From NCBI GenBank assembly GCA_905199225.1, contig CAJKFS010000014.1, positions 1 to 52,339 on the forward strand: a stretch of 52,339 nt of DNA, given 5' to 3'. The DNA comes from an uncultured Collinsella sp. Lineage in GTDB: Bacteria; Actinomycetota; Coriobacteriia; Coriobacteriales; Coriobacteriaceae. Positions within the stretch are counted from its first letter, which is position 1. The number at the start of each line of letters is the position of its first letter. The position numbers and the translations under genes were made by a program. Shown one piece after another: positions 25,460-34,653 of the stretch. Under the pieces are notes generated by a model, which had not been told where the DNA came from, did no database searches, and saw only the letters and a program-made list of their open reading frames with translations.

Positions 25460-26482
25460 ATGGCACAGGAAGCAACCGCCAACGAGCAAAAGAAATTCAA
25501 GGTCCCGCGCATCCCGGGTGACATCATGATCTATCCGATGATCGTCGGCCTTTTGCTCAACACCTTCTGCCCGCAGGTTTTTGAGATCGGCGGCTTCTTT
25601 ACGGCTGCCTGCCGCGGTGGCTCCAATACCATCGTCGCCGCGATCCTGCTGTTTGTGGGCGCCGGCATCAGCTTTAAGTCCACGCCGGGTGCCATCAAGA
25701 CCGGCATCGTCGTGCTGATTCCCAAGCTGGTCGTCGCAGCGGCTCTCGGCCTAGGCGTGGCATATTTCTTTAACGACAACTTCCTGGGTCTGAGCTCCGT
25801 GTCTATCATCGGCGGCATTACGTTTTGCAACATGGCGCTCTATACGGGCATCATGGGCGAGTTCGGCGATGAGTCCGAGCAGGGCGCCGTCGGTATCCTG
25901 TTCTTTACGGCCGGCCCCGCCGTCACGATGATCATCCTTGGTGTTTCGGGTCTTGCCAACATCCCTGTCGGCACCATCATCGGATCCATCCTGCCGCTTG
26001 TTATCGGCATGGTCCTGGGCAACTTGTTCCCGTTTATCAAGAACCTGCTGGTTCCCGGCGCCAATCCCGCGATTGCTGTAATTGGTTTTCAGCTCGGTGC
26101 GTCCATGAGCCTTTCGAGCTTCATCGCCGGTGGCATTTCGGGCATCCTGCTGGGTCTCATCACGCTCTTTATCGTCGGTCCCATTACCTTTGCCTTTGAG
26201 CGTCTGTGTGGCGGCAACGGTAAGGCGGCTGTGGCATGTTCCACCATTGCCGGCACGGCCATGACCACGCCGGTCGCCCTCGCCGAGGTCGCTCCGCGCT
26301 ATGCCGAGCTTGCGCCCACTGCGTATGCGCAGATCGCCACTGCCGTCATCATCACGGCAATCATGGCCCCGATTCTAACCGGCTGGGTCGATAAGAAGTT
26401 CTGCCAGGGCAAGGAAGACCTGTCGCCTGCCGGTGTCGAGGCCATCGAAGAGGCTGTCGCGACCGACATCTATGGCGAGTAG
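25460..26482 (+). CDS. kdgT: 2-keto-3-deoxygluconate permease (KdgT family)
   Basis: KdgT imports 2-keto-3-deoxygluconate, a pectin or uronate breakdown product, by proton symport. The ATG at 25460 follows ATGGGGG, giving 340 aa, close to the family length. Features are IPGDIMIYPMIVGLLLNTFC, RGGSNTIVAAILLFVGAGIS and AVACSTIAGTAMTTPVALAE, with about ten membrane segments. No KDG kinase or aldolase is nearby, so this permease stands alone. It ends in a strong terminator. The 141 bp upstream is AT-richer and presumably contains its promoter. Confidence 0.88.
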   Translation: MAQEATANEQKKFKVPRIPGDIMIYPMIVGLLLNTFCPQVFEIGGFFTAACRGGSNTIVAAILLFVGAGISFKSTPGAIKTGIVVLIPKLVVAAALGLGVAYFFNDNFLGLSSVSIIGGITFCNMALYTGIMGEFGDESEQGAVGILFFTAGPAVTMIILGVSGLANIPVGTIIGSILPLVIGMVLGNLFPFIKNLLVPGANPAIAVIGFQLGASMSLSSFIAGGISGILLGLITLFIVGPITFAFERLCGGNGKAAVACSTIAGTAMTTPVALAEVAPRYAELAPTAYAQIATAVIITAIMAPILTGWVDKKFCQGKEDLSPAGVEAIEEAVATDIYGE

Positions 26483-26527
26483 CAATCGATACCCATCAAT
26501 GATTCCGGCGTGCAACTCGCGCCGTTT

Positions 26528-26578
26528 GAGCGCCCGAACGAGAGCTGTCTTGCAGTGACGTTCGGGCGCTCTGCTATT
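26528..26578 (+). terminator. Intrinsic terminator after kdgT
   Basis: Perfect 12-bp arms GAGCGCCCGAAC (26528-26539) and GTTCGGGCGCTC (26560-26571) enclose a 20-nt loop and are followed by TGCTATTATT. Confidence 0.85.
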
Positions 26579-26670
26579 ATTCCCCTTACCCCTGCGGAGT
26601 AGGGGGTGTTTGTTGCCCAGATTCGAATTGGGCGATTCTGGCCACTTGGATATTGAAGGGAGGGCGTCTA
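26579..26670 (+). promoter_or_regulatory. 5' leader of the GGDEF gene with two small hairpins
   Basis: The region has a hairpin CCCCTTAC/GTAGGGGG at about 26582-26607 and a second, GCCCA-GATTCGAAT-TGGGC (26616-26634), just before the AAGGGAGGG ribosome site at 26656-26664. No riboswitch class was recognised. These could tune translation of the cyclase. Confidence 0.3.
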
Positions 26671-27813
26671 GTGGTAAAGGCACTCAAGATCGAGATATTC
26701 CTGCTGTGCATGATTATTCTTATCGGACTTGCCGTACGAAGCCGTCGCTCCCTGTTCTCGAGCACCCAGCAGCTTTTGTTTAGCATGCTGGGCTACACGT
26801 CTGCTGCCTACATTTTCTTCGATATGATCTGGACGCTCTCGGACGGCGTGAGCACTCCTGTAGGCATCACGGCCAACTGGATTTCCAACGCGGTTTCGTT
26901 TTCGCTGTTCGCCATCGCGTGCCTCATTTGGTTTTTCTATTCCGAGACGATGCAGGGCTCACGGCTCCTGACCACGCCCTATAGGGTGGTACTTTTAACG
27001 TTGCCAACCGCATTGGTGGTCGTTCTGGCATTTACCAGCTACTGGACGCACGCTATGTTCTATATCGATGCGCGGGGCGTATATCGTCGCGGAGCGCTTT
27101 ATATGATTCAGCCTATCGTTAGCTACTGCTACGTCATATATACGTCCTTGCATGCCTTTATTCAGGCTCGAAAAGTCGAAAGCCTGCAAAAGAAGGCCAT
27201 TTATCGCACCCTCGCCTTTTTTGCGGTTCCCGCTCTGGTGGGCGGTACCTTTCAGATCGTATACTCGGTGCCTGGCCTTTGTGTCGGCATAATGATTAGC
27301 ATGTTGCTGCTCTATATCATCTGCCAGGAGCAACTGATCTCGACTGACCCGTTGACTGGACTCAACAACCGCAACCGTTTTGAGACCTATATGCTGTCGC
27401 TCTTTTCAAATGTGGATCAGGCCGAAGATGTGTATCTGCTTATGATGGACGCTGACGGCTTTAAGCAGATTAACGATCGCTATGGACATGTGGAGGGCGA
27501 CCATGCTCTTCAGGTAATATCCGCTGCGCTCAAAGAGGTCTGCTCGGCGTCTGGTGGCTTTATCGCGCGTTATGGTGGCGATGAGTTCGTGGTGCTCCAA
27601 AAGGCAGCGGCGGAACAGGATATCATGCATCTGTGCGCGACAATCAACGACGAGCTCGCGCATGCCGAGGTGCCGTATGCATTGCGGATGTCCATCGGTT
27701 GCGCGCGGGTCGGCGATGGTATTGATACCTGGCAAAACCTGCTTCGCGCCGCCGACACGGAACTCTACCGTGTCAAGGCCGAGAAAAAGAAAGCCGGCGT
27801 TCAGATACGCTAG
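26671..27813 (+). CDS. Membrane-bound diguanylate cyclase (GGDEF domain)
   Basis: The GTG at 26671, 6 nt after AAGGGAGGG, gives 380 aa. The N-terminal half has about seven or eight hydrophobic segments (IEIFLLCMIILIGLAV, SMLGYTSAAYIFFDMIW and others) with no recognisable sensory domain. The C-terminal GGDEF domain is canonical: DPLTGLNNRNRFE, MMDADGFKQINDRYGHVEGD and the active-site RYGGDEF. The usual RxxD inhibitory site is not seen at the expected position before GGDEF, so product feedback may be absent. The gene stands alone with its own leader and terminator. No EAL or PilZ protein is in the window. Confidence 0.9.
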   Translation: MVKALKIEIFLLCMIILIGLAVRSRRSLFSSTQQLLFSMLGYTSAAYIFFDMIWTLSDGVSTPVGITANWISNAVSFSLFAIACLIWFFYSETMQGSRLLTTPYRVVLLTLPTALVVVLAFTSYWTHAMFYIDARGVYRRGALYMIQPIVSYCYVIYTSLHAFIQARKVESLQKKAIYRTLAFFAVPALVGGTFQIVYSVPGLCVGIMISMLLLYIICQEQLISTDPLTGLNNRNRFETYMLSLFSNVDQAEDVYLLMMDADGFKQINDRYGHVEGDHALQVISAALKEVCSASGGFIARYGGDEFVVLQKAAAEQDIMHLCATINDELAHAEVPYALRMSIGCARVGDGIDTWQNLLRAADTELYRVKAEKKKAGVQIR

Positions 27814-27816
27814 GAA

Positions 27817-27857
27817 AAGGGGCACACGACCGTTGCGATGGTCGTGCGCCCCTTTTG
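27817..27857 (+). terminator. Intrinsic terminator after the GGDEF gene
   Basis: Arms AAGGGGCACACGACC (27817-27831) and GGTCGTGCGCCCCTT (27840-27854) pair at 14 of 15 positions and run into TTTTGCG. The remaining 146 bp to the EamA stop shows no gene. Confidence 0.85.
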
Positions 27858-28003
27858 CGTTTGTGGGGGCCGCCGGCCATAATGCCCGGGCGCGGTGCGG
27901 CAAGGCGGGCGTCTGCCGCTGCGACTCGGTACGAAATCAACGAGAACCAGTGCACTCCATTAAGCTAAAGTGTTTGAAGGCCCTCCCTAAAAAGGTGAGC
28001 TCG

Positions 28004-28939
28004 CTAGGCTTTTTTGGGTTTGTTGACGATGATGATGCCGCCGCAGACCAACAGCAGGGCAACGATGACGGTAACGAGGCTCGTGCCAGCGCCCTCGTCG
28101 AGCAGCAGCGCGCTCAGCACCACACCAAAGACGGGGTTCATAAATCCAAAGACAGAGACGCGGCTGACGGGGTTGACGGCAAGCAGGCGCGACCACAGCG
28201 AGTAGGCGACCGCGGAGATAAGCGCCATGTAGATGATGAGCGCGATGGCGGGGACAATCGCTGTGGGGGAGAGCGCGTCACCCATCAAAAAGCCGATGGC
28301 GGTGAGGATCAGGCCGCCGACCAAGAACTGCCACCCGGCAAGCAAGACGCCGTCGTGCTCGCGCGAGAAGATACCGATCAGGCAGGTCGAAAGAGCACCC
28401 GCGACAGTGGAGGCTAGGATAAAGCCCTCGCCATCGAGCGTAAAGCCAAAGGTGCCATCTGCGCCCGAGAGGTTGACGAGCGCGACGCCGGCAAAGCCCA
28501 GCGCACAGCCAAGCACCTTGGCCGTATTGAGCTTCTCGGTGTGAAATGCCAGGGCGGCAAAGAGGATTGCGAGGAAGTTGGCGCTGGCCTCGATGATGGA
28601 GCTCGACATGGCGCTGGCGCGCGAGAGACCCAGATAGAAAAAGAAGTACTGCCCGATAGTCTGGAAGAGCGACAAGATAAAGATGGGCTTGATATCGCGT
28701 GCCTGTGGGACGAGCGGGCGGCGCTGGGCTGCACTCATACCGGCGATAACCAGGATACCGGCAAGTGTGAAGCGCAAACCTGCAAAGAGTAGCTGCGAGG
28801 CGCTATCGTGCGCCGGGATACCAAACAGCTCGTAACCGATCTTGATGCAGGGGAAAGCCGACCCCCAGAGCGCGCAGCAGACGAGGCAACCCAGGATGAG
28901 TCCGGGCAGAGTGGCGAGATACGGCTTGCGGCTTTCCAT
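28004..28939 (-). CDS. EamA/DMT-family transporter
   Basis: The ATG at 28939, with GGAGAAG upstream, gives 311 aa and ten transmembrane segments in two EamA repeats (CALWGSAFPCIKIGYELFGI in the first, WQFLVGGLILTAIGFLMGDA in the second). DMT members export metabolites and amino acids; this one's substrate is unknown. The last residues (NKPKKA) are basic and cytoplasmic. It lies 38 bp or less below the terminator of purL on the same strand, so it likely depends on its own promoter or on read-through. Confidence 0.85.
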   Translation of the reverse strand: MESRKPYLATLPGLILGCLVCCALWGSAFPCIKIGYELFGIPAHDSASQLLFAGLRFTLAGILVIAGMSAAQRRPLVPQARDIKPIFILSLFQTIGQYFFFYLGLSRASAMSSSIIEASANFLAILFAALAFHTEKLNTAKVLGCALGFAGVALVNLSGADGTFGFTLDGEGFILASTVAGALSTCLIGIFSREHDGVLLAGWQFLVGGLILTAIGFLMGDALSPTAIVPAIALIIYMALISAVAYSLWSRLLAVNPVSRVSVFGFMNPVFGVVLSALLLDEGAGTSLVTVIVALLLVCGGIIIVNKPKKA

Positions 28940-28959
28940 GATGTTCTTCTCCCATACGC

Positions 28960-29001
28960 GCAAATAAAAAGAACCCGCCACCGGGCGTGCCGGTGGCGGG
29001 T
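28960..29001 (-). terminator. Intrinsic terminator of purL
   Basis: Perfect 12-bp arms (ACCCGCCACCGG 28973-28984; CCGGTGGCGGGT 28990-29001) with a 5-nt loop. On the minus strand they are followed by TTCTTTTTATTTG. Confidence 0.9.
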
Positions 29002-29038
29002 GTTGTTACCCGAAGGGATTGTACCCGATGGGAAAGGT

Positions 29039-32000
29039 TTAAGCGAAGTAGGCTACGCCGCTCTCAAAGATCGGCATGAACTTGTCGCCGGGGACATGCT
29101 CGGGCACGTTGCGGTACAGGTTGTCGCCGCGACGCTCGGCATGGCCCATCTTGCCCAGAACGCGGCCGTCGGGGCTCGTGATGCCCTCGATGGCGAGTGC
29201 GGAGCCGTTGGGGTTGACGGAAAGATCCATGCTGGGCTTGCCGTCCTCGCCCACGTACTGCGTGGCGACCTGGCCGTTGGCGATCAGCTGGGCGAGCACT
29301 TCGTCATTGGCGACAAAGCGGCCCTCGCCGTGGCTGATGGCGACGGTGTAGGGGTCGTCCAGGCTGCACTGCGACAGCCACGGGGACAAGTTGGACGAGA
29401 TGCGGGTGCGCACCAGACGGCTCTGGTGGCGACCGATGGTGTTGAACGTCAACGTGGGCGCATCGGGCGTGGCGTCGACGATGTCGCCGTAGGGCACCAG
29501 GCCGAGCTTGACCAGGGCCTGGAAGCCGTTGCAGATACCCAGCATCAGGCCGTCGCGGGCCTTGAGCAGGTCGCGAACTGCCTCGGTGACCTCGGGAGCG
29601 CGGAAGAACGCCGTGATGAACTTGGCGGAGCCATCGGGCTCGTCGCCGCCCGAGAAGCCGCCGGGGATCATGACGATCTGGCTTGCACGGATGCGGCGGG
29701 CAAGCTCGTGGGTGCTCTCGGCGACGGCCTCGGGCGTGAGGTTGTTGATCACGAAGGTGTCGGCTTCGGCACCGGCTGCGCGGAAGGCACGTGCGCTGTC
29801 GTACTCACAGTTGTTGCCGGGGAACACGGGGATGATCACGCGCGGACGGGCGATCTTGGCGCCGCTGTACACGTGGATGTCCTTGGCACGGAAGTCGATG
29901 GTCTCGACCTCGGGGGTCTCGTCGGCGCTGCGGTAGGCAAAGACGCCCTCGATGCCGCTCTCCCAGGCCTCCTGGAGCTCGGAGAGCTCGATGACCTCGG
30001 AGCCGGTGTCGATGACATAGCCCTCGACGGTGGTGCCCAGGGGCTCGACGACAACGCCGTCGGCGACCTCGGGCAGCTCGGCATCCTCGGCGAGCTCGAC
30101 GATAAAGCTGCCGTAGAGCGGGGTGAAGAGGCTCTCCACGTCCACGTCCTCGGCAAGCTCGATGCCGATCTGGTTACCGACGCACATCTTAAAGAGGCTC
30201 TCGGCGCCGCAGCCGTAGCCGGGCGTGGAGATGGCCAGGGCGTTGCCGGTAGCAGTGAGCGCCTCGACGGCGTCAAACGCCGCGAGCAGCTGCTGAGCGT
30301 CGGGGCGGTAGTCCTCGCCATAGGTGGCGGGGGCGATGCGGACGACGCGGTGCGTGAGGCCCTTGAACTCGGGCGAGACGGCGCGGGCGGCCTTGCCCAC
30401 GGCCACGGCGAAGCTGATCAGAGTCGGCGGAACGTTGAGCTCGCCGGCCTCGTCCTCAAACGAGCCGCTCATGGAATCCTTGCCACCGATGGCGCCGGCA
30501 CCCAGGTCGACTTGGGCCATGAGGGCGCCCAGGACGGCTGCCGTGGGCTTGCCCCAGCGCTCGGCCTCGGTGCGCAGACGCTCGAAGTACTCCTGGAAGG
30601 AGAGGTAGGCGCGCTTGTGCTCAAAGCCGGCGGCAACGAGCTTGGCGATGGACTCGACCACGGACAGGTAGGCGCCCGCAAACTGGTCGGCTTCCATCAG
30701 GTAGGGGTTGAAGCCCCATGCCATGGCACTCGCCGTGGTGGTCTCGCCGTCCACGGGGAACTTGGCGACCATGGCCGAGCTCGGGGTGAGCTGCGTCTTG
30801 CCGCCAAAGGGCATGAGCACGGTTGCGGCACCGATGGTGGAGTCGAAGCGCTCGGAAAGGCCCTTGTTGGAGGCGACGTTGAGGTCGGTGACAAGCGAGG
30901 TCATGCGCTCGGCAAGCGTGGTGCCGGCCCAGCTGGGCTGCCACACGCTGCGGGCGCACACGTGGGCGACCTGGTGCTTGGGCGCGCCGTTGGAGTTAAG
31001 GAACTCGCGGGATAGGTCGACGATGGCGACACCGTTCCAGGCCATGCGCATGCGCGGCTCGGCGGTAACCTCGGCGATAACGGTCGCCTCCAGGTTCTCC
31101 TCGGCGGCGTAGCCCATGAACTCCTCGACGTCACCATCGGCGACGGCGCAGGCCATACGCTCCTGGGACTCGGAGATGGCGAGCTCGGTGCCGTCCAGGC
31201 CGTCGTACTTTTTGGTCACGGTGTCTAGGTCGACATACAGGCCGTCGGCAAGTTCGCCTACGGCGACCGAGACGCCGCCGGCGCCAAAGTCGTTGCAGCG
31301 CTTGATCAGGCGGCAGGCGTCGCCGCGGCGGAACAGACGCTGCAGCTTGCGCTCGACCGGGGCGTTGCCCTTCTGGACCTCGGCGCCCGAGGTTTCGATG
31401 GACTCGGTGTTCTGGGTCTTGGAGGAGCCGGTGGCACCGCCGATGCCGTCACGGCCGGTGCGGCCGCCCAGCAGAATGATCTTGTCGGTGGGGGCGGGGC
31501 ACTCGCGACGCACGTGGCTTGCCGGGGTAGCGCCCACGACGGCGCCGACCTCCATGCGCTTGGCCACGTAGCCGGGATGATAGAGCTCATTGACCTGACC
31601 GGTGGCAAGGCCGATCTGGTTGCCGTAGCTGGAGTAGCCGGCGGCGGCAGTGGTCACGAGCTTGCGCTGCGGCAGCTTGCCCTCGAGCGTCTCGGAAACC
31701 GGGACGGTGGGGTCGCCGGCGCCGGTGACGCGCATGGCCTGGTACACATAGCTGCGGCCCGAGAGCGGGTCGCGGATGGCGCCGCCCACGCAGGTGGCGG
31801 CACCGCCGAAGGGCTCGATCTCGGTCGGGTGGTTGTGAGTCTCGTTCTTAAAGAGGAACAGCCAGTCCTGGTCCTCGCCATCGACATCGACCTTCACCTT
31901 GACGGTGCAGGCGTTGATCTCCTCAGACTCATCGACATCGGTCATGACGCCGGTCTTCTTGAGGTACTTGGCGCCGATGGTGCCCATGTCCATGAGACAG

Positions 32001-32785
32001 ACGGGCTTGGCGTCGCGACCGAGCTCGTGGCGCATCTCCATGTAGCGGTCGAAGGCCTGCTGCACCACGGCGTCGTCGATCGTCACGTCATCCAGGACGG
32101 TGCCGAAGGTGGTGTGACGGCAGTGATCGGACCAGTAGGTGTCGATCACGCGGATCTCGGTGATGGTGGGGTCGCGATCCTCATCGCGGAAGTACTGCTG
32201 GCAGAAGGCGATGTCCGCCTCGTCCATGGCAAGGCCGCGATCGGAAATAAAGGCGGCAAGGCCGGCCTCATCGAGCTCGCGGAAGCCGTCGAGCACTTCG
32301 ACGGGCTGGGGCTCGGGGGTCTCCATGTACAGCGTCTCGGGCAGGTCGAGCGAGGCGATGCGGGCCTCGACGGGGTTCACCACGTAGTGCTTGATGGCTT
32401 CGATGGCGGCTTCGTCCAGAGCGCCCGAGATCATATAGACCTTGGCGGAGCGCACGGCGGGGCGCTCGCCCTGGCTGATGAGCTGCACGCACTCACTGGC
32501 GGAGTCGGCGCGCTGGTCAAACTGGCCAGGCAGGAATTCGACGGCAAAGACGGCGCCATCGCTTGCGGGGAGCTCGTCATAGGTCATATCGACCTGGGGC
32601 TCGCTAAAGACGGTCGGCACGCAGGAGCGGAAAAGCTCCTCGTCGATGCCCTCGACGTCGTAGCGGTTGATGATCCTCAGGGCCTCGATGCCCTTGATGC
32701 CGAGAATTTCGGTCAGCTCGCCCTTGAGCTGCTGAGCCTCGACGTCGAACCCGGGTTTCTTCTCCACGTAGATACGAGAGACCAT
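29039..32785 (-). CDS. purL: Phosphoribosylformylglycinamidine synthase (single-chain PurL)
   Basis: PurL converts FGAR to FGAM in purine synthesis using ATP and glutamine. From the ATG at 32785 (GGAAGGCAGG upstream) the protein is 1248 aa, the fused large form typical of Proteobacteria and some gut Actinobacteria and Firmicutes. Conserved segments include FKNETHNHPTEIEPFGGAAT, GGRTGRDGIGGATGSS and KDSMSGSF. The C-terminal class I glutamine amidotransferase has PGGFSGGDEP, the nucleophile in GICNGFQ and HGEGRF. The 108-bp longer frame upstream lacks a ribosome site. The gene stands alone, away from other pur genes, and ends in a strong terminator. Confidence 0.95.
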   Translation of the reverse strand: MVSRIYVEKKPGFDVEAQQLKGELTEILGIKGIEALRIINRYDVEGIDEELFRSCVPTVFSEPQVDMTYDELPASDGAVFAVEFLPGQFDQRADSASECVQLISQGERPAVRSAKVYMISGALDEAAIEAIKHYVVNPVEARIASLDLPETLYMETPEPQPVEVLDGFRELDEAGLAAFISDRGLAMDEADIAFCQQYFRDEDRDPTITEIRVIDTYWSDHCRHTTFGTVLDDVTIDDAVVQQAFDRYMEMRHELGRDAKPVCLMDMGTIGAKYLKKTGVMTDVDESEEINACTVKVKVDVDGEDQDWLFLFKNETHNHPTEIEPFGGAATCVGGAIRDPLSGRSYVYQAMRVTGAGDPTVPVSETLEGKLPQRKLVTTAAAGYSSYGNQIGLATGQVNELYHPGYVAKRMEVGAVVGATPASHVRRECPAPTDKIILLGGRTGRDGIGGATGSSKTQNTESIETSGAEVQKGNAPVERKLQRLFRRGDACRLIKRCNDFGAGGVSVAVGELADGLYVDLDTVTKKYDGLDGTELAISESQERMACAVADGDVEEFMGYAAEENLEATVIAEVTAEPRMRMAWNGVAIVDLSREFLNSNGAPKHQVAHVCARSVWQPSWAGTTLAERMTSLVTDLNVASNKGLSERFDSTIGAATVLMPFGGKTQLTPSSAMVAKFPVDGETTTASAMAWGFNPYLMEADQFAGAYLSVVESIAKLVAAGFEHKRAYLSFQEYFERLRTEAERWGKPTAAVLGALMAQVDLGAGAIGGKDSMSGSFEDEAGELNVPPTLISFAVAVGKAARAVSPEFKGLTHRVVRIAPATYGEDYRPDAQQLLAAFDAVEALTATGNALAISTPGYGCGAESLFKMCVGNQIGIELAEDVDVESLFTPLYGSFIVELAEDAELPEVADGVVVEPLGTTVEGYVIDTGSEVIELSELQEAWESGIEGVFAYRSADETPEVETIDFRAKDIHVYSGAKIARPRVIIPVFPGNNCEYDSARAFRAAGAEADTFVINNLTPEAVAESTHELARRIRASQIVMIPGGFSGGDEPDGSAKFITAFFRAPEVTEAVRDLLKARDGLMLGICNGFQALVKLGLVPYGDIVDATPDAPTLTFNTIGRHQSRLVRTRISSNLSPWLSQCSLDDPYTVAISHGEGRFVANDEVLAQLIANGQVATQYVGEDGKPSMDLSVNPNGSALAIEGITSPDGRVLGKMGHAERRGDNLYRNVPEHVPGDKFMPIFESGVAYFA

Positions 32786-32969
32786 TGGTTCCTGCCTTCC
32801 TAATCGGTTGGGCGTACGGTACGGTATGCGGCAGCGGTCGGTTAACGGGGCAAGCCTCGCGGTCGCCTTGAGCCACATGTTTGTAAACCTCACTATGATA
32901 CGACAGCTCGCGGCGCGTTGAGGACGGCGAGGGTGCTACAGTGAAGCGCAAACAAGAGAAAGGCATCAC

Positions 32970-34532
32970 ATGGCATTCGTTTCGCTCGCCATCATCGCAC
33001 TCGTGGCCTTTGCGAGTCCTTTTATCGCCTCGGCGATTCCCGGAAAACCTGTTCCCGAGACGGTCTTTTTGCTCGTGCTCGGCGCGGTGCTGGGACCCCA
33101 TATGCTCGGCGTCATCCATGTAGATGCTGAGGTCTCGCTTGTGTCCGAGCTGGGCCTGGCCTTTTTGTTCCTGCTTGCCGGCTTTGAGATCGACCCCAAG
33201 AGCATCACGGGCGTCGAGGGGCGCTACGGCTTGGCGACGTGGGCCGTCACGTTTGGTATCGCCTGGCTTGCCGTGCGCTTTACCCCGTGGTTCTCGGTCA
33301 GTCATTTCGACGGTATCGCCGTGACGCTTGCCCTCACTTCGACGGCGCTCGGCACGCTCGTGCCCATCATGCGTGAGCGCTCGCTCACTGGCACGCGTGT
33401 GGGAGACTCGATTCTCGCGTATGGCACCTGGGGTGAGCTCGGCCCTGTGCTCGCCATGTCGGTGCTGCTGTCTGCCCGCACTGGCATCCAAACGCTCGTA
33501 ATCCTTGGCTTGTTTGCGGTGGTTTGCGTGTTGCTGGCTGTGGTCCCAAGCCGCTCCAAGCGTGTCGGCAGCCGCTTCTTTGCGTTTGTCGAGGAACGCG
33601 CCGATACCACGTCGCAGACCTTCGTGCGCCTGACGGTGCTCATCCTGGTCACACTCGTGGCGTTCTCGGCCGTCTTTGATCTCGACATCGTGTTGGGTTC
33701 TTTTGCCGCCGGCTTTGTCTTGCGCTACATCATCCCCGAGGGCAACCATACGCTCGAGACCAAGCTTGATGGCCTGGCCTACGGCTTTTTGATTCCGGTA
33801 TTCTTTACCGTATCGGGCGCAAAGATCGATCTGACGGCCGTGGCGTCGCGCCCGGGTTTGCTCGTGGGCTTTATCGTGGCGTTGTTGATTATTCGTGCCG
33901 TGCCCATACTTATTTCTATGAGCATTTGTCCTGCGACGCGCGATGTGTCGGCGTATGGTCGCATTACCGTGGCCCTGTACTGCATCACGGCGCTGCCGAT
34001 CATCGTTGCCGTGACGAGCGTTGCCGTCAACGCGGGCGCGCTGTCGCAAGATATTGCGTCGGTCATGGTTGCTGCCGGTGCCATCACGGTGTTCTTGATG
34101 CCGTTGCTCGCGCAGCTCTTCTACCGCGTGGTCGACGCCGCGCCGGTCGCCGCCGTGGCAGAAGTTGCCGAGCATCCATCCGATGCGCTCGACATCCTGC
34201 GCGCCCACCACGACCTAGCGAGCTTGCTCGCGCGCGAGCATGAGCTGCTGACTTCGCATGGCCATGGTCGCGTATTCGAGGGCCTGCCTACGCTCGATAC
34301 GATTGCCGAGCGTCTTTCCGCCGAGGCGGCGAGCGGCCACATCGATGCCCGCATCGTGGACGCGGCGCACCTGCTTGCCGATAAGACCTATGGAGACGAG
34401 GTCGACCCGTCCGAGCTGACTCCGCGCGAGCGTCGCCGCCTGGAGCGCGCCAAGCTCGCCGTGCACGAATACCGCCGCCGCATGCTGGAACTCTATGCGC
34501 GCGAAGAAGCCGAAGACGACGACGGTAAGTAG
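32970..34532 (+). CDS. Cation:proton antiporter, CPA2 (KefB/NapA-like) family
   Basis: This 520-aa protein has about 12 membrane segments in residues 1-390. It opens with the family-typical PGKPVPETVFLLVLGAVLGP, followed by ELGLAFLFLLAGFEID (the aspartate-bearing helix). Residues about 400-520 form a soluble, charged, helical cytoplasmic tail (YRRRMLELYAREEAEDDD) without a recognisable TrkA-N or USP domain. It probably exchanges Na+ or K+ for H+; the ion cannot be told from sequence. It diverges from purL, and a strong terminator follows. Confidence 0.87.
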   Translation: MAFVSLAIIALVAFASPFIASAIPGKPVPETVFLLVLGAVLGPHMLGVIHVDAEVSLVSELGLAFLFLLAGFEIDPKSITGVEGRYGLATWAVTFGIAWLAVRFTPWFSVSHFDGIAVTLALTSTALGTLVPIMRERSLTGTRVGDSILAYGTWGELGPVLAMSVLLSARTGIQTLVILGLFAVVCVLLAVVPSRSKRVGSRFFAFVEERADTTSQTFVRLTVLILVTLVAFSAVFDLDIVLGSFAAGFVLRYIIPEGNHTLETKLDGLAYGFLIPVFFTVSGAKIDLTAVASRPGLLVGFIVALLIIRAVPILISMSICPATRDVSAYGRITVALYCITALPIIVAVTSVAVNAGALSQDIASVMVAAGAITVFLMPLLAQLFYRVVDAAPVAAVAEVAEHPSDALDILRAHHDLASLLAREHELLTSHGHGRVFEGLPTLDTIAERLSAEAASGHIDARIVDAAHLLADKTYGDEVDPSELTPRERRRLERAKLAVHEYRRRMLELYAREEAEDDDGK

Positions 34533-34570
34533 TAAGGAATGCCGGGATACGGGTTCCGTCCAAATAATAG

Positions 34571-34612
34571 AAGGCGCGCTGCCTGCGGTTGATGCAAGCA
34601 GCGCGCCTTTTG
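34571..34612 (+). terminator. Intrinsic terminator after the antiporter gene
   Basis: Perfect 12-bp arms AAGGCGCGCTGC (34571-34582) and GCAGCGCGCCTT (34598-34609), followed by TT and GCG. The leading AA also makes a weak U-tract for the opposite strand. Confidence 0.85.
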
Positions 34613-34653
34613 CGTTGGGCCTCGTTGAGGTTCGAAGTCGTGGCTTGCGACCT

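Noticed and set aside
26579..26670. A c-di-GMP riboswitch in the GGDEF leader
   Set aside because: The two hairpins are short and lack the conserved GEMM core motifs.
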